64,000 bases of DNA from Novosphingobium sp. 32-60-15 (GCF_002280675.1 NZ_NCEN01000019.1:26998-90997); one strand, 5' to 3'; shown: positions 47,378 through 58,899, counted from the first letter of the stretch. Numbers and translations are program-made. The notes: a model not told the origin generated them from the letters alone.

Positions 47378-47896
47378 TCACTTGGCCTGCTTGTTGGCCT
47401 CGCGGCGGGCGGTCTTCTTCTCATGCTCGCTCGGCTGAGCGGCAGGAAGTTCAACCGAACCGCCGGCCTTTTCAACGGCTTCGAGCGCGCCCTTGCTGAC
47501 GCCATCAACCTTGAAGGCCACCTTGGCTGTGAATTCACCCTTGCCGAGCAAACGCACGCCATCCTTGCCGCCACGGGCAAGACCGGCAGCCTTGAGCGCT
47601 GCGTGATCGATCGGAGCAGACAGGTCAAACTTGCCAGCGTCGATCATCTTCTGGATCATGCCGAGGTTAACTTCAGCGAAGTCCTTGGCGAAGATGTTGT
47701 TGAAGCCGCGCTTTGGAATACGCATGTGAAGCGGCATCTGGCCGCCTTCAAAACCGTTGATCGACACACCCGAACGCGCCTTGGCGCCCTTTTGGCCGCG
47801 ACCAGCGGTCTTACCCTTGCCGGAACCGATACCACGGCCCACGCGCATGCGACCTTTACGGGCACCCTTGTTGTCGGAGATTTCATTTAATTTCAT
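47378..47896 (-). CDS. rplO: Ribosomal protein L15
   Basis: A 172-residue large-subunit protein: [20 protein letters not shown], the Gly-rich [17 protein letters not shown] and [18 protein letters not shown]. The C-terminus is longer than in Escherichia coli, ending with a basic tail ([13 protein letters not shown]). ATG 47896 is chosen over an in-frame codon three residues upstream. Confidence 0.97.
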   Translation of the reverse strand: MKLNEISDNKGARKGRMRVGRGIGSGKGKTAGRGQKGAKARSGVSINGFEGGQMPLHMRIPKRGFNNIFAKDFAEVNLGMIQKMIDAGKFDLSAPIDHAALKAAGLARGGKDGVRLLGKGEFTAKVAFKVDGVSKGALEAVEKAGGSVELPAAQPSEHEKKTARREANKQAK

Positions 47897-47997
47897 GATC
47901 TGCACTCGCTTTCGCTTTTGTCGCGCTGGAAAGAAGCGGCGCGCATAGGATAAAACCCTACGCTTGTCACCCCTTTAGGAGCTTCTGGCCCCAAATG

Positions 47998-48025
47998 GAA
48001 AACCCCGGCACATGGCCGGGGTGTC
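47998..48025 (-). terminator. Hairpin between rpmD and rplO
   Basis: On the minus strand ACCCCGGC pairs with GCCGGGGT and TTTT follows. It lies just after rpmD, within the operon, and so may act as an attenuator for rplO-secY-adk. Confidence 0.65.
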
Positions 48026-48051
48026 CCGATATTTCCGCAAAATCGCGGTGA

Positions 48052-48228
48052 TCAGTCGATCACGGCAACCATGTGAGGAAGCTTTGCAATGGCACCGCGC
48101 ACTTCAGCCGTGTCTTCCAACTCGACCACGCGATTCATTTTGCCCAAGCCCAGACCGATCAGAATCTTCTTCTGATGTTCCGGGCGACGGATCGGCGAAC
48201 CGATCTGCTTGATCTTGATCGTAGCCAT
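48052..48228 (-). CDS. rpmD: Ribosomal protein L30
   Basis: A 58-residue protein reading [15 protein letters not shown], then [13 protein letters not shown] and ending [11 protein letters not shown] is at 48228 and the TGA stop at 48052. It is of normal length for bacterial L30, which sits near the central protuberance side of the large subunit. It lies 6 bp after rpsE, as in most bacteria. Confidence 0.96.
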   Translation of the reverse strand: MATIKIKQIGSPIRRPEHQKKILIGLGLGKMNRVVELEDTAEVRGAIAKLPHMVAVID

Positions 48229-48234
48229 TACCGA

Positions 48235-48969
48235 TTACTCCGTGATGGCATCGGCAGCAGCTTCGGCTTCAACCGAAGTTGCGCCACCGCGACCGAGCAG
48301 ATCGGCAACCTTCTTGCCACGACGCTGGGCAACCGACTTCGGTGAAGTCTGGCTGACAAGCGCGTCGAAGGTTGCGCGGATCATGTTGTAAGGATTCGAT
48401 GTGCCGACCGACTTGGTCACCACGTCGGCAACGCCGAGGCTTTCGAAGACTGCGCGCATCGGACCACCAGCGATGATGCCCGTACCGGCAGGAGCCGTAC
48501 GCACATTCACCTTGCCAGCGCCAAAACGGCCCTTGCCGTCGTGATGCAGCGTGCGGCCTTCCTTCAGCGGCACGCGGACCATTGCGCGCTTTGCAGCAGC
48601 AGTAGCCTTGGTGATTGCTTCAGGCACTTCGCGCGCCTTGCCCTTACCGAAGCCTGCACGGCCCTTGCCGTCGCCGACTACGACCAGTGCAGCAAAGCCG
48701 AAGCGCTTACCGCCCTTGACCGTCTTTGAAACGCGGTTGATGTGTACGAGCTTTTCGATCAGCTCCTCACCACCGTCATCGTCGGCGCCGCGACCACCGC
48801 GACGATCGTCACGACGACCACCGCGATTGTTTCCGCCACGATCATTGTTGCCACCGCGATCGTTGCCGCCACGGCCGCGACCACGGCCACGACCTTCACG
48901 CTGCGGCTCACCGCCGGCCGCGTCTGCGACAACGGCGACTTCGCCTTCCAGGTTGGTTTCGTCAGCCAT
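48235..48969 (-). CDS. rpsE: Ribosomal protein S5 with RGG-rich N-terminal extension
   Basis: A 244-residue protein. The S5 core starts at about residue 68 ([20 protein letters not shown]) with the usual double-stranded RNA-binding and S5-C domains; [13 protein letters not shown] ends the core. Residues about 22-65 add a low-complexity region rich in Arg, Gly, Asn and Asp (repeated RGG and DRGGNN). E. coli S5 is 167 residues, so the extra is about 65 at the N-terminus. The extension is probably disordered; its role is unknown. S5 contributes to decoding fidelity. Confidence 0.96.
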   Translation of the reverse strand: MADETNLEGEVAVVADAAGGEPQREGRGRGRGRGGNDRGGNNDRGGNNRGGRRDDRRGGRGADDDGGEELIEKLVHINRVSKTVKGGKRFGFAALVVVGDGKGRAGFGKGKAREVPEAITKATAAAKRAMVRVPLKEGRTLHHDGKGRFGAGKVNVRTAPAGTGIIAGGPMRAVFESLGVADVVTKSVGTSNPYNMIRATFDALVSQTSPKSVAQRRGKKVADLLGRGGATSVEAEAAADAITE

Positions 48970-48971
48970 AA

Positions 48972-49322
48972 TCAGAACTCCAGGCCGCCAGCGCGGGCAG
49001 CATCAGCCAGCGCCTTGACGCGGCCATGGAACAGGAACCCGCCGCGATCGAACACAACGGTGGTAACGCCAGCAGCCTTGGCCTTCTCGGCGATTTCGGC
49101 GCCAACCTTTGCCGCAGCATCGATGTTCGCACCAATCGACTTCTGGCCAGTGACCATCGAAGACGCGGCAGCGACCGTGTGGCCTTGTGCATCGTCGATG
49201 ATCTGGGCGTAGATGTGACGGCCAGAACGGTGGATCGAGAGACGCGGACGGCCACCCGAACGCGCTTTCAGCGCAGTACGAACGCGCAGCCGACGGCGTG
49301 CGAAGAGAGACAGCTTTGCCAT
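48972..49322 (-). CDS. rplR: Ribosomal protein L18
   Basis: A 116-residue 5S-rRNA-binding protein: [31 protein letters not shown] and the C-terminal [20 protein letters not shown]. Its ATG overlaps the rplF stop by one base. Confidence 0.97.
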   Translation of the reverse strand: MAKLSLFARRRLRVRTALKARSGGRPRLSIHRSGRHIYAQIIDDAQGHTVAAASSMVTGQKSIGANIDAAAKVGAEIAEKAKAAGVTTVVFDRGGFLFHGRVKALADAARAGGLEF

Positions 49323-49855
49323 TACTTCTTCTTCCCTTCCTTGCGGAAGACAAACTCGCCACGGTACTTGATGCCCTTGCCCTTGTAAGGCTCGGGCTTG
49401 CGCCAGCGACGGATCTCGGCGGCGACTTGGCCAACCTTCTGTTTGTCGATACCCGAAATTTCCACCGTGGTGTTATCAGGGGTCTTGATTTCGATACCTT
49501 CCGGAATGGCGAAATCAACATCGTGGCTGTAGCCAAGCTGCAGCTTCAGGTTCTTGCCCTGCGAGTTGGCGCGATAGCCAACACCGGTGATTTCAAGAAC
49601 CTTGGTGTAGCCCTGCGTGACGCCGGTCACGAGGTTGTCAACCAGAGTGCGCTGCATGCCCCAGAAGGCACGTGCCGCTTTGGTTGCGTTCGCTGGCTTC
49701 ACGGTGATCGTATCACCATCAAGCGTGTAGCTGATTTCGTCGCGCATGGTGAGCGAGAGTGAGCCCTTAGGCCCCTTCACGGACAACACGCCATTGGCGA
49801 TATCAGCGGTGACGCCGCTAGGGATCGTCACCGGCTTTTTGCCGATGCGGCTCAT
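49322..49855 (-). CDS. rplF: Ribosomal protein L6
   Basis: A 177-residue large-subunit protein with two duplicated domains: [15 protein letters not shown] at the start and the signature [14 protein letters not shown] at the end of the second domain. Its start overlaps the rpsH stop by one base. Confidence 0.97.
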   Translation of the reverse strand: MSRIGKKPVTIPSGVTADIANGVLSVKGPKGSLSLTMRDEISYTLDGDTITVKPANATKAARAFWGMQRTLVDNLVTGVTQGYTKVLEITGVGYRANSQGKNLKLQLGYSHDVDFAIPEGIEIKTPDNTTVEISGIDKQKVGQVAAEIRRWRKPEPYKGKGIKYRGEFVFRKEGKKK

Positions 49856-50250
49856 CAGAAGACCTCCGCGAGCACTTCGCCACCGACGTTGGCTGCACGT
49901 GCTTCGGCATCCGAGAGCACGCCGCGTGGCGTCGAGACGATGGTGATGCCAAGGCCATTGCGGATCACAGGAAGTTCTTTCGAACCCGAGTAAACGCGGC
50001 GGCCAGGCTTCGAAACACGGGCAACATGCTTGATCGCAGGTTGGCCTTCGAAATACTTCAGTTCGATGCGAAGCTGCGGATGCGCGCCAGTGGCGTCTTC
50101 CGAGAAGCCACGAATGTAACCTTCGCGCTGAAGCACTTCGAGAACGTGTGCACGCAACTTGGAAGCTGGCGAAAGGACTGTGTCCTTTTTCGCCTGCTGG
50201 CCGTTGCGGATACGGGTGAGCATGTCACCCAAAGGATCGGTCATTGCCAT
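49855..50250 (-). CDS. rpsH: Ribosomal protein S8
   Basis: A 131-residue 16S-rRNA-binding protein: [14 protein letters not shown] and the C-terminal [20 protein letters not shown] are diagnostic. In E. coli S8 represses the spc operon by binding near rplE; no equivalent site was confirmed here. Confidence 0.97.
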   Translation of the reverse strand: MAMTDPLGDMLTRIRNGQQAKKDTVLSPASKLRAHVLEVLQREGYIRGFSEDATGAHPQLRIELKYFEGQPAIKHVARVSKPGRRVYSGSKELPVIRNGLGITIVSTPRGVLSDAEARAANVGGEVLAEVF

Positions 50251-50259
50251 CGGATGTCC

Positions 50260-50565
50260 TTACCAGCTCGACTTGGTCAGGCCGGGGATAAGGCCCTTGT
50301 TGCCTTTGTCCCGCAGCTCGATCCGGCAAAGGCCGAACTTGCGATAATAGCCGCGTGGGCGACCAGTCGTTGCGCAACGGTTGCGAACCCGGGTCGGGTT
50401 TGCGTTGCGGGGAATTTCAGCCATCTTGAGGCGGGCAATCAAACGCTCGGTTTCATCGAGGGTCTGGTCACCAGCAATAGCCTTGAGCGCTGCATACTTC
50501 GCCGCGTACTTCACGACGAGCTTCTTGCGACGCTCATTCTTATTGGTGGAACTCAGTTTCGCCAT
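50260..50565 (-). CDS. rpsN: Ribosomal protein S14 (zinc-free long form)
   Basis: A 101-residue protein: [38 protein letters not shown] and GLTKSSW. It lacks the CXXC pairs of the zinc form and has the long form typical of proteobacteria. Confidence 0.97.
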   Translation of the reverse strand: MAKLSSTNKNERRKKLVVKYAAKYAALKAIAGDQTLDETERLIARLKMAEIPRNANPTRVRNRCATTGRPRGYYRKFGLCRIELRDKGNKGLIPGLTKSSW

Positions 50566-50594
50566 GGACTTAAGCTCTCTTCTTCAAATCAGGA

Positions 50595-51176
50595 TCACGC
50601 GGCCTGCTGCTCTTCAGCAGCTTCCTGCGGGAACGGGAAACCGAACAGGCGAAGCAATTCACGTGCCTCGTCGTCAGTCTTCGCGGTGGTGGTGACGATG
50701 ATGTCCATGCCACGCACCTTCTCGATCTGGTCATAGCTGATCTCTGGGAAGATGATCTGCTCTTTCAGACCCATTGCATAGTTGCCACGGCCATCAAACG
50801 ACTTCGGGTTCAACCCACGAAAGTCACGGATGCGAGGCATTGCAATGGTGATCAGGCGGTCAAGAAATTCGTACATACGTTCACGACGCAAGGTAACCTT
50901 GCAACCGATCGGCATGCCTTCGCGCAGCTTGAATTGCGCGATCGACTTCTTTGCCTTGGTGATGACAGGCTTCTGGCCAGCGATCAGCTCCATTTCGGCA
51001 GCTGCGGTCGTGACCTTCTTCTTGTCCTGGCTCGCTTCGCCCACACCCATGTTGAGTGTGATCTTTTCGATGCGCGGGATTTCCATCACGTTCTTGTAGC
51101 CAAACTTGGCCTGCATCGCAGCAGCGATTTCAGTGTCAAACTTGGTCCGCATACGCGGGGTATACTGATCAACCAT
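50595..51176 (-). CDS. rplE: Ribosomal protein L5
   Basis: A 193-residue 5S-rRNA-binding protein: [20 protein letters not shown] and [18 protein letters not shown] are typical. The C-terminus carries an extra [10 protein letters not shown] tail. Its start overlaps the rplX stop by 8 bp. Confidence 0.97.
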   Translation of the reverse strand: MVDQYTPRMRTKFDTEIAAAMQAKFGYKNVMEIPRIEKITLNMGVGEASQDKKKVTTAAAEMELIAGQKPVITKAKKSIAQFKLREGMPIGCKVTLRRERMYEFLDRLITIAMPRIRDFRGLNPKSFDGRGNYAMGLKEQIIFPEISYDQIEKVRGMDIIVTTTAKTDDEARELLRLFGFPFPQEAAEEQQAA

Positions 51177-51486
51177 CGATGGCCTCCCCGGACTTCACGG
51201 CCACACGGACCTTCTTGCCGTCCTTGATTTCGAAGCGAACGCGGGTGGGTTTGCCATCCTTGTCAGCGACCGAAACCTTGGAGATGTGCAGCGGCGCTTC
51301 AAAGCGATCAATGCCGCCCTGAGGGTTCTGCTGGCTTGGCTTGCGGTGACGGGCAGCAATGTTAATGCCGCCAACGACAACCTTCTCATCCTTCGGCATG
51401 ACCTGGAGCACAGTGCCTGAACGACCCTTGTCCTTGCCCGAACGAATGACGACGGTATCGCCCTTCTTGATCTTTGCAGCGGCCAT
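51169..51486 (-). CDS. rplX: Ribosomal protein L24
   Basis: A 105-residue assembly-initiating protein with a KOW motif in [18 protein letters not shown] and the typical [14 protein letters not shown]. Its start overlaps the rplN stop by one base. Confidence 0.97.
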   Translation of the reverse strand: MAAAKIKKGDTVVIRSGKDKGRSGTVLQVMPKDEKVVVGGINIAARHRKPSQQNPQGGIDRFEAPLHISKVSVADKDGKPTRVRFEIKDGKKVRVAVKSGEAIDG

Positions 51487-51854
51487 TACAGCACCTCCGG
51501 CGCAAGGCTGATGATCTTCATGAAGCCCTTGGCACGCAATTCGCGAACCACTGGGCCGAAGATACGCGTACCGATCGGCTCTTCATTCTTGCCGACGAGC
51601 ACAGCAGCATTGCCATCAAAACGGATAACGCTGCCATCGGCGCGACGCACGTCCTTGGCGGTACGTACGATCACGGCGCGATGGACATCGCCCTTCTTGA
51701 CGCGTGCACGGGGCTGCGCCTCCTTGACCGACACCACGATGATGTCGCCAACGCTCGCGAACCGACGCTTAGAGCCACCCAGTACCTTGATGCACTGGAC
51801 GCGCTTTGCGCCGCTGTTGTCCGCGACGTCGAGATTGGATTGCATCTGGATCAT
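51486..51854 (-). CDS. rplN: Ribosomal protein L14
   Basis: A 122-residue protein: [19 protein letters not shown] and the end segment [13 protein letters not shown] are diagnostic. It lies on the subunit interface. A 103-bp gap with an imperfect GCCGGA/TCCGGC dyad separates it from rpsQ. Confidence 0.97.
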   Translation of the reverse strand: MIQMQSNLDVADNSGAKRVQCIKVLGGSKRRFASVGDIIVVSVKEAQPRARVKKGDVHRAVIVRTAKDVRRADGSVIRFDGNAAVLVGKNEEPIGTRIFGPVVRELRAKGFMKIISLAPEVL

Positions 51855-51957
51855 TGATCCGGTTCCTTCTCACTGGCTTGCCGGAACCAGTCCGGCAGTT
51901 CCAAAACTGTCGCCCGGGCCGAAGCACGGCTTGCGCCGTACTGCAACCCGAAATTCG

Positions 51958-52227
51958 TCAGACGTCCGCTTCGATTGCGGTGCCCTTGCCGGCTTGAACG
52001 CGGTCGATGACCTTCCACGTCTTCAGCTTGGAGATCGGCGCAGTCTCTTCGATGCGCACGGTCTCACCGATCTTGAACACATTCGTCTCGTCGTGTGCGT
52101 GATACTTCTTCGAACGACGGATGATCTTCCCGTACAACGGGTGCTTCACCTTACGCTCGACCTTCACGACCACGGTCTTGTCGGTTTTGTCGGAAACCAC
52201 GGTTCCGGTCAAAATACGCTTTGGCAT
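51958..52227 (-). CDS. rpsQ: Ribosomal protein S17
   Basis: An 89-residue protein: [20 protein letters not shown] and [22 protein letters not shown] 52227 is used; the frame is open further upstream through rpmC DNA, which is a shadow. It follows rpmC by 10 bp. Confidence 0.97.
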   Translation of the reverse strand: MPKRILTGTVVSDKTDKTVVVKVERKVKHPLYGKIIRRSKKYHAHDETNVFKIGETVRIEETAPISKLKTWKVIDRVQAGKGTAIEADV

Positions 52228-52237
52228 ACTAGCTTCC

Positions 52238-52444
52238 TTACGCCTGGGCCGACTGAGAACGCTCAGTTTGCAGCGTCTTGATGCGTGCGATGTCGCGGCG
52301 AACTTCCTTGATGCGTGCTGGACGCTCAAGTTGGTTGGTCGCGCCTTGGAAACGCAGGTTGAACTGCTCGCGCTTCAGCTCAGCGAGATCAGCAGAAAGC
52401 TGGTCGTCGCTCTTGACGCGAAGGTCTTCGAACTTGGCCATCAT
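52238..52444 (-). CDS. rpmC: Ribosomal protein L29
   Basis: A 68-residue helical protein, with [25 protein letters not shown]-type segment [13 protein letters not shown] and [15 protein letters not shown]. It sits at the polypeptide exit and helps dock trigger factor and SRP. It is 9 bp from rplP. Confidence 0.96.
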   Translation of the reverse strand: MMAKFEDLRVKSDDQLSADLAELKREQFNLRFQGATNQLERPARIKEVRRDIARIKTLQTERSQSAQA

Positions 52445-52453
52445 CTTTCCTCC

Positions 52454-52888
52454 TTACTCGCCGCCAAGATGCGAAGTATCACCCAAACGGGCGACAACCT
52501 TCGTCTTGATCGGCAGCTTCATTGCAGCGCGGCTGAATGCCTCAGCGGCAAGCGGGCCGGGAACGCCATCCAGTTCGAACAGGATGCGGCCTGGCTTTAC
52601 ACGGGCAGCCCAGTATTCGATCGAACCCTTGCCTTTACCCTGACGGACTTCAGCAGGCTTCTTCGACACTGGCACGTCTGGGAACACGCGGATCCACAGA
52701 CGGCCTTGACGGCGAATGTGGCGGGTGATCGCGCGGCGGGCCGCTTCGATCTGGCGCGCGGTGATCCGCTCTGGCTCCATAGCCTTAAGGCCGTAGGAGC
52801 CGAAGTTCAGGTCCGTACCGCCCTTGGCCAAGCCGTGGATACGGCCCTTGAAGGTCTTGCGGAACTTGGTCTTCTTCGGTTGCAGCAT
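52454..52888 (-). CDS. rplP: Ribosomal protein L16
   Basis: A 144-residue protein: [39 protein letters not shown] and the signature [17 protein letters not shown]. It is near the peptidyl-transferase centre and the A-site tRNA. Confidence 0.98.
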   Translation of the reverse strand: MLQPKKTKFRKTFKGRIHGLAKGGTDLNFGSYGLKAMEPERITARQIEAARRAITRHIRRQGRLWIRVFPDVPVSKKPAEVRQGKGKGSIEYWAARVKPGRILFELDGVPGPLAAEAFSRAAMKLPIKTKVVARLGDTSHLGGE

Positions 52889-52910
52889 GGTGCTTCTCTA
52901 CCCTCGAGGC

Positions 52911-53606
52911 TCAGCGTGCCGGACGGACGCCGGAAGTCTGTGCTTCCAACATCAGTCGGTCCTGCGCCATCGGGTCATGACCAAGAATCTCACCCTTGAA
53001 GATCCAGGTCTTGATACCGATGATGCCATAGGCGGTCAGCGCTTCGGCTTCAGCATAGTCGATGTTCGCGCGCAGCGTGTGCAACGGAACCCGGCCTTCG
53101 CGATACCATTCAACGCGGGCGATTTCAGCGCCGCCAAGACGGCCTCCGCACGTGATCTTGATGCCTTCAGCACCAAGACGAAGTGCTGACTGAACCGCAC
53201 GCTTCATAGCGCGACGGAAAGCAACGCGGCGGATCAGCTGATCGGCAATGCCCTGGGCGACGAGCTTGCTGTCGATTTCCGGCTTGCGGATTTCAACAAT
53301 GTTCAGCTTCACGTCGCTGCCGGTCATCGAAGCGAGCTTCGAGCGAAGCTTTTCGATGTCGGCGCCCTTCTTGCCGATGATGACACCCGGACGGGCGGCA
53401 TAGATCGACACGCGGCACAGCTTGGCGGGGCGCTCGATAACGACCTTCGAGACCGCTGCCTGTGGCAGGGTATCAAAGACGAACTTGCGGATCGCCAGAT
53501 CTTCCTTGAGCATCTGCGCGTAGTTACGCCCTTCGGCGTACCAGCGGCTGTCCCAGGTGCGGTTGATCTGCAGACGCAGACCAATGGGGTTAGACTTATG
53601 ACCCAT
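52911..53606 (-). CDS. rpsC: Ribosomal protein S3
   Basis: A 231-residue mRNA-entry protein. [12 protein letters not shown] opens it, the KH domain contains [15 protein letters not shown], and the C-terminal domain has [11 protein letters not shown]. Its stop is 22 bp from the rplP start. Confidence 0.98.
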   Translation of the reverse strand: MGHKSNPIGLRLQINRTWDSRWYAEGRNYAQMLKEDLAIRKFVFDTLPQAAVSKVVIERPAKLCRVSIYAARPGVIIGKKGADIEKLRSKLASMTGSDVKLNIVEIRKPEIDSKLVAQGIADQLIRRVAFRRAMKRAVQSALRLGAEGIKITCGGRLGGAEIARVEWYREGRVPLHTLRANIDYAEAEALTAYGIIGIKTWIFKGEILGHDPMAQDRLMLEAQTSGVRPAR

Positions 53607-53608
53607 GA

Positions 53609-53995
53609 TCAGGCCTCCCCTTCTTCGGTTGCTTCGCGCACGACAATCCGGAGACGTGAGAACGGCTTCAGGATGCGTGTCGACTTACCGCGACCACGGG
53701 TGTGGAAGCGCTTCATCGTCACCGACTTGCCGACCGAGGCTTCTGCCACGAACAACGCGTCAACGTCGAGGTTATGGTTGTTTTCCGCATTGGCGATCGC
53801 CGAGGCGAGAACCTTGCGCGCATCAACTGCCATGCCCTTAGTTGAGAAGGACAGGATGTTCATGGCTTCTTCAGCGGTCTTGCCACGGATCAGCGCAGCA
53901 ACGAGATTGAGCTTCTGGGCCGAACCACGGATCGTGGTACCGACTGCCAGCGCTTCGTTGTCACCAACGCGGCGTGGAGCTGCAGGCTTGCTCAT
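53609..53995 (-). CDS. rplV: Ribosomal protein L22
   Basis: A 128-residue exit-tunnel protein. [19 protein letters not shown] is a slightly long N-terminus; [20 protein letters not shown] and the tunnel hairpin [18 protein letters not shown] are present. Its start overlaps the rpsS stop by one base. Confidence 0.97.
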   Translation of the reverse strand: MSKPAAPRRVGDNEALAVGTTIRGSAQKLNLVAALIRGKTAEEAMNILSFSTKGMAVDARKVLASAIANAENNHNLDVDALFVAEASVGKSVTMKRFHTRGRGKSTRILKPFSRLRIVVREATEEGEA

Positions 53996-54273
53996 TAGCG
54001 CTTGCCCTTCTTGTCAGCGGCGTGGCCGGGGAACGTGCGCGTCGGCGCAAATTCACCAAGCTTATGGCCGACCATCTCTTCCGAGACGGAAACGGGGATG
54101 AACTTGTGACCGTTGTATACGTTGAACGTTAGTCCAACGAACTGCGGCAGAATGGTCGAACGACGCGACCATGTCTTGATCGGGCCAGCGCGAGAGCCTG
54201 TGTCCTGAGCGACTTCCGCCTTCTTCAGGAGGTGCAGGTCGACGAAGGGGCCCTTCCAGATGGAACGTGCCAT
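53995..54273 (-). CDS. rpsS: Ribosomal protein S19
   Basis: A 92-residue protein of the small-subunit head: [37 protein letters not shown] and [20 protein letters not shown]. Confidence 0.97.
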   Translation of the reverse strand: MARSIWKGPFVDLHLLKKAEVAQDTGSRAGPIKTWSRRSTILPQFVGLTFNVYNGHKFIPVSVSEEMVGHKLGEFAPTRTFPGHAADKKGKR

Positions 54274-54279
54274 GGGGTG

Positions 54280-55116
<837 letters not shown>

Positions 55117-55126
55117 GGTGCGCGCC

Positions 55127-55432
55127 TCAAATACCGCTGGTGACGTCGATCGACTGGCCTGGAGCCAGAGTCACGACAGCCTTCTTGAAGTCAGAACGCT
55201 TGTAGGGCTTGCCCTTCCAGCGCTTGGTCTTGCCATCCTGATTCAAGGTGTTCACTTTCGTGACCTTGACATCAAAAAGGGCTTCAACCGCTGCCTTGAT
55301 CTCCGGCTTGGTTGCCTTGTCGGCAACCTTGAAGACCACGGCGTTGTGCTCGCTGAGCAGCGTCGCTTTTTCGGTGATGTGGGGGGCCACAATCACGTCA
55401 TAGTGACGCGTGTCGATTGCTTCCTTAGCCAT
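55127..55432 (-). CDS. rplW: Ribosomal protein L23
   Basis: A 101-residue exit-site protein: [20 protein letters not shown] and [20 protein letters not shown]. It forms the docking site for trigger factor. Its start overlaps the rplD stop by 8 bp. Confidence 0.97.
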   Translation of the reverse strand: MAKEAIDTRHYDVIVAPHITEKATLLSEHNAVVFKVADKATKPEIKAAVEALFDVKVTKVNTLNQDGKTKRWKGKPYKRSDFKKAVVTLAPGQSIDVTSGI

Positions 55433-56048
55433 TGAAGCGCGCCTCCAGCTTTTCGACAGCCGAGCGCGTCAGCACCAGGGTGTCATGCTTCAGGATGTCG
55501 TAAACGTTCGCGCCAATTGCTGGCAGGACGTTTACGCCGATGATGTTGCGCGCAGCCTTGGCGAAGTTATCGTTCACCGCTTCGCCATCGATCACGAGGA
55601 CCTTCTTGCCGAAGTTTGCTTTTGCGAGTTGACCGACAAGCGCCTTGGTCTTGGCTTCAACGTCGAGGTTGTCGACGATGATAAGACCAGCCTTGGCTTT
55701 CGATGAGAGAGCCATCTTCAGGCCGAGTGCACGGACCTTCTTGTTCAACGAAACATCGAATTCACGGACGCGGGGACCATGGGCCTTGCCGCCGCCGATG
55801 AAGATTGGAGCCTTGCGATCGCCGTGACGAGCCGTACCGCCGCCCTTTTGGCGACCGAACTTCTTGCCGGTGCGGGCAACGTCAGAACGTTCGCGCGCTT
55901 TGCGGGCAATGCCGCGACGGTTTTCAAGCTGCCAGGTAACGACGCGGTGCAGAATGTCGGCGCGCGGCTCAATGCCGAACACGTCATCTGCGAGTTCCAC
56001 TTCGCCCGTACCGGCGCTTCCGTCCAGATTGAGGACTTGAACTTTCAC
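55425..56048 (-). CDS. rplD: Ribosomal protein L4
   Basis: A 207-residue protein of the exit tunnel wall. The tunnel loop [19 protein letters not shown] and the segment [16 protein letters not shown] are present. In E. coli L4 controls the S10 operon through the rpsJ leader; the E. coli leader fold was not seen here. Confidence 0.97.
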   Translation of the reverse strand: MKVQVLNLDGSAGTGEVELADDVFGIEPRADILHRVVTWQLENRRGIARKARERSDVARTGKKFGRQKGGGTARHGDRKAPIFIGGGKAHGPRVREFDVSLNKKVRALGLKMALSSKAKAGLIIVDNLDVEAKTKALVGQLAKANFGKKVLVIDGEAVNDNFAKAARNIIGVNVLPAIGANVYDILKHDTLVLTRSAVEKLEARFNG

Positions 56049-56051
56049 GAC

Positions 56052-56810
56052 TTAGCCCTCCTGGCCTTCGGCGGTGTCGACAGCCGCGCCGGTATCGGCG
56101 GGAGTGTCGGCAGCAGCCGATTCGTTGCTGTTGGCAGCCTGCTTGAGGCCGGCGGGATAAGGTGCATCAGCGTGACGCGAAACCTTGACGGCATCACGGA
56201 CAAGCAACCAGCCATTCTTCGAACCGGGGACTGAACCCTTTACGAAGATAAGGCCACGCTCATCGTCAACGCGAACGACTTCGAGGTTTTGCTGGGTGCG
56301 CTGCTTGTCGCCCATGTGCCCTGCCATCTTCTTGTTCTTGAAGACGCGGCCCGGATCCTGGCGTTGGCCAGTCGAACCCAGTGCACGGTGCGAAATCGAT
56401 ACGCCGTGCGTTGCACGCATACCGCCGAAACCCCAACGCTTCATGCCGCCCGCAAAGCCCTTGCCCTGCGTGTTGCCCGAAACGTCGACCATCTGGCCGG
56501 GGACGAAGTGCGAAGCAGCGATGGTTGAACCGACTTCAACCGTTGCATCGTCTGCAACGCGGAATTCGGCAACTTCCATCTTCAGCGGCACTTGCGCCTT
56601 GGCGAAGTGCTCACGCTGCGGCTTGGCAACGTTCTTTTGCTTGGCTTGGCCTGCACCGAGCTGGAGAGCGACGTAACCGTCAGTCTCTGCAGTGCGAACC
56701 GAAACCACCTGGCAATTTTCTAGCGAAAGGACGGTGACCGGCACGTGCCGACCATCTTCCTGAAAAATTCGGGTCATCCCGACTTTCTTCGCGATCACGC
56801 CGGTGCGCAT
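56052..56810 (-). CDS. rplC: Ribosomal protein L3 with acidic C-terminal tail
   Basis: A 252-residue protein. [20 protein letters not shown] opens it; the central extension [20 protein letters not shown] reaches the peptidyl-transferase centre and has the methylated-Gln-type region [18 protein letters not shown]. The core ends about residue 220; the last about 30 residues ([20 protein letters not shown]) are an acidic, low-complexity tail not in E. coli L3 (209 residues). It is preceded by a structured 327-bp gap. Confidence 0.97.
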   Translation of the reverse strand: MRTGVIAKKVGMTRIFQEDGRHVPVTVLSLENCQVVSVRTAETDGYVALQLGAGQAKQKNVAKPQREHFAKAQVPLKMEVAEFRVADDATVEVGSTIAASHFVPGQMVDVSGNTQGKGFAGGMKRWGFGGMRATHGVSISHRALGSTGQRQDPGRVFKNKKMAGHMGDKQRTQQNLEVVRVDDERGLIFVKGSVPGSKNGWLLVRDAVKVSRHADAPYPAGLKQAANSNESAAADTPADTGAAVDTAEGQEG

Positions 56811-57137
56811 GATCCATACTCCTCACAGAGGCATGCCGGACCCATTCCGACATGCATGTTCAGCCCGTATGTGAAGCGCGCCCCCGACCGGGCTGAATGT
56901 CCCTGCTGAAACAGAAACAATCGGGGGACGCTTGCCCGGCTGTGCGATCACCCAGTTAACTGGACAGACGCGGCGCCGGAGGTATCCCATTGTCAACGAG
57001 GCTTTTGTTACCCCGGAAACTCTGGCCCTTCACCGAAATGAAGGTCTTAGCTGGACAAGCCAGCCAGAAACTTTGGACCGTTACGGACGATCCGACCGGA
57101 CGGGCACCTGCCTTGGCAGGGCTGCCTTCAAACCGCC
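56811..57137 (-). promoter_or_regulatory. Structured leader between rpsJ and rplC
   Basis: No gene is seen in these 327 bp, an unusual gap inside the S10 operon. Near rplC lie two hairpins: GCATG-C-CGGA...TCCG-A-CATGC at 56831-56855, and TTCAGCCCG/CGGGCTGAA at 56859-56897. Further on are a 12-bp perfect palindrome CCAGTTAACTGG (56952-56963) and, next to rpsJ, CCTGCC-TT-GGCAGG. It may be an internal promoter and a ribosomal-protein leader controlling rplC and the genes after it; this is inference. Confidence 0.5.
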
Positions 57138-57449
57138 TTAGGCAAGCTTGATTTCGACATTGACGCCAGCTGCGAGATCCAGCTTCATTAGCGCATCGAC
57201 CGTAGCAGCATTAGGCTGCACAATGTCGAGAAGGCGCTTGTAAGTGCGGACCTCAAACTGCTCGCGCGACTTTTTGTCGATGTGCGGGCCACGGTTAACC
57301 GTGAACTTTTCGATGCGCGTTGGCAACGGAATGGGACCCCGGATCAGAGCGCCGGTGCGGCGTGCTGTATCAGCAATTTCCCCAGTGGCCTGGTCGAGCA
57401 CACGATGATCAAAGGCCTTAAGGCGAATGCGGATATTTTGGGCGTCCAT
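57138..57449 (-). CDS. rpsJ: Ribosomal protein S10
   Basis: A 103-residue protein, also NusE of the antitermination complex. [20 protein letters not shown] and IKGPIPLPT-type segment [20 protein letters not shown] are diagnostic. It lies 167 bp after tuf and 327 bp before rplC, so it may be transcribed with the str operon rather than with rplC. Confidence 0.98.
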   Translation of the reverse strand: MDAQNIRIRLKAFDHRVLDQATGEIADTARRTGALIRGPIPLPTRIEKFTVNRGPHIDKKSREQFEVRTYKRLLDIVQPNAATVDALMKLDLAAGVNVEIKLA

Positions 57450-57568
57450 GTCCGTTTACCGATGCGAAAGAGCAAAACAAAAAAGCCAGTCGACCTACCC
57501 TCTTACCCTGCCCCAATAGTGTTGCTCGGGGAGAGCGGGCCGACTGTCTAAAAGCGATCAGAAGTAAA

Positions 57569-57604
57569 AACCGTCCAGCGGAGAGAGTGATTCTCTCCGC
57601 TGGA
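57569..57604 (-). terminator. Strong hairpin after tuf
   Basis: On the minus strand CCAGCGGAGAGA pairs with TCTCTCCGCTGG around ATCAC-like loop, then ACGGTTTTTAC follows. It starts about 13 bp after the tuf stop and probably ends or attenuates the str transcript before rpsJ. Confidence 0.75.
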
Positions 57605-57616
57605 GCGCGGCCTATA

Positions 57617-58807
57617 TTACTTCGTGATGGTGCTGACAACCCCAGAACCGACAGTCCGGCCACCTTCGCGAATTGCGAAGCGAAGACCTGGATCCATCGC
57701 GATTGGAGCGATCAACTTGACGCCGATCGAAACGTTGTCGCCAGGCATAACCATCTCGGTGCCTTCTGGCAGAACAACTTCACCGGTCACGTCGGTCGTG
57801 CGGAAGTAGAACTGTGGGCGGTAGTTGGCGAAGAATGGCGTGTGACGGCCGCCTTCGTCCTTCGACAGCACATAGACTTCAGCCGAGAACTCGGTGTGCG
57901 GCGTAACCGAACCGGGCTTGCACAGCACTTGGCCGCGCTCGACGTCTTCACGCTTAACACCACGAACCAGCGCGCCGATGTTGTCGCCAGCTTCACCCTG
58001 ATCGAGCAGCTTGCGGAACATTTCAACGCCGGTCACGACGGTCTTTTGCGTGTCCTTCAGACCAACGATTTCAACTTCTTCGCCAACCTTGACGATACCG
58101 GTTTCAACGCGGCCGGTCACAACCGTACCACGACCCGAGATCGAGAACACGTCTTCCACTGGCATCAGGAAAGGCTTGTCGGTTGGGCGTGGAGGCTGCG
58201 GGATGTAGCTGTCAACAGCGTCCATCAGCGCGTGAATCGACGACTTGCCGATTTCATCATTGCGGCCTTCGAGTGCGGCCAGAGCCGAACCCTTGATCAC
58301 AGGGATGTCATCGCCAGGGAAGCCATACGATGAAAGCAGTTCACGAACTTCGAGTTCGACGAGTTCGAGGATTTCCTCGTCATCGACCTGATCGACCTTG
58401 TTCATGTAAACAACCAGAGCTGGCACGCCAACCTGGCGAGCAAGCAGGATGTGTTCGCGGGTCTGCGGCATTGGACCGTCAGCAGCGTTCACAACCAGAA
58501 TGCCACCGTCCATCTGCGCAGCGCCGGTGATCATGTTCTTCACATAGTCAGCGTGGCCTGGGCAGTCGACGTGTGCATAGTGACGGTTGGCAGTTTCATA
58601 TTCGACGTGTGCGGTCGAAATGGTGATGCCGCGTTCACGCTCTTCTGGAGCCTTGTCGATGTTCGCGTAGTCCGTGAACGTCGCGCCACCGGTCTCAGCG
58701 AGAACCTTGGTGATTGCGGCGGTCAGCGTGGTCTTTCCGTGGTCAACGTGACCGATGGTGCCGATGTTGCAGTGCGGCTTGGTCCGCTCAAACTTAGCCT
58801 TGGCCAT
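57617..58807 (-). CDS. tuf: Elongation factor Tu
   Basis: A 396-residue GTPase that brings aminoacyl-tRNA to the ribosome. G1 GHVDHGKT is at 19-26, the effector loop has ERERGITI, G3 [13 protein letters not shown]4 NKVD; domains 2 and 3 follow. It is the only tuf copy in this window. It lies 92 bp after fusA. Confidence 0.99.
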   Translation of the reverse strand: MAKAKFERTKPHCNIGTIGHVDHGKTTLTAAITKVLAETGGATFTDYANIDKAPEERERGITISTAHVEYETANRHYAHVDCPGHADYVKNMITGAAQMDGGILVVNAADGPMPQTREHILLARQVGVPALVVYMNKVDQVDDEEILELVELEVRELLSSYGFPGDDIPVIKGSALAALEGRNDEIGKSSIHALMDAVDSYIPQPPRPTDKPFLMPVEDVFSISGRGTVVTGRVETGIVKVGEEVEIVGLKDTQKTVVTGVEMFRKLLDQGEAGDNIGALVRGVKREDVERGQVLCKPGSVTPHTEFSAEVYVLSKDEGGRHTPFFANYRPQFYFRTTDVTGEVVLPEGTEMVMPGDNVSIGVKLIAPIAMDPGLRFAIREGGRTVGSGVVSTITK

Positions 58808-58899
58808 TGTTCAAACCTTCTTTTCGTATGTGTGCAGATACTGCGGGAAATGGACGGCACCCGCTGAATCGAGCGCCGCCCCTAAAGCTATCCGTGGTC

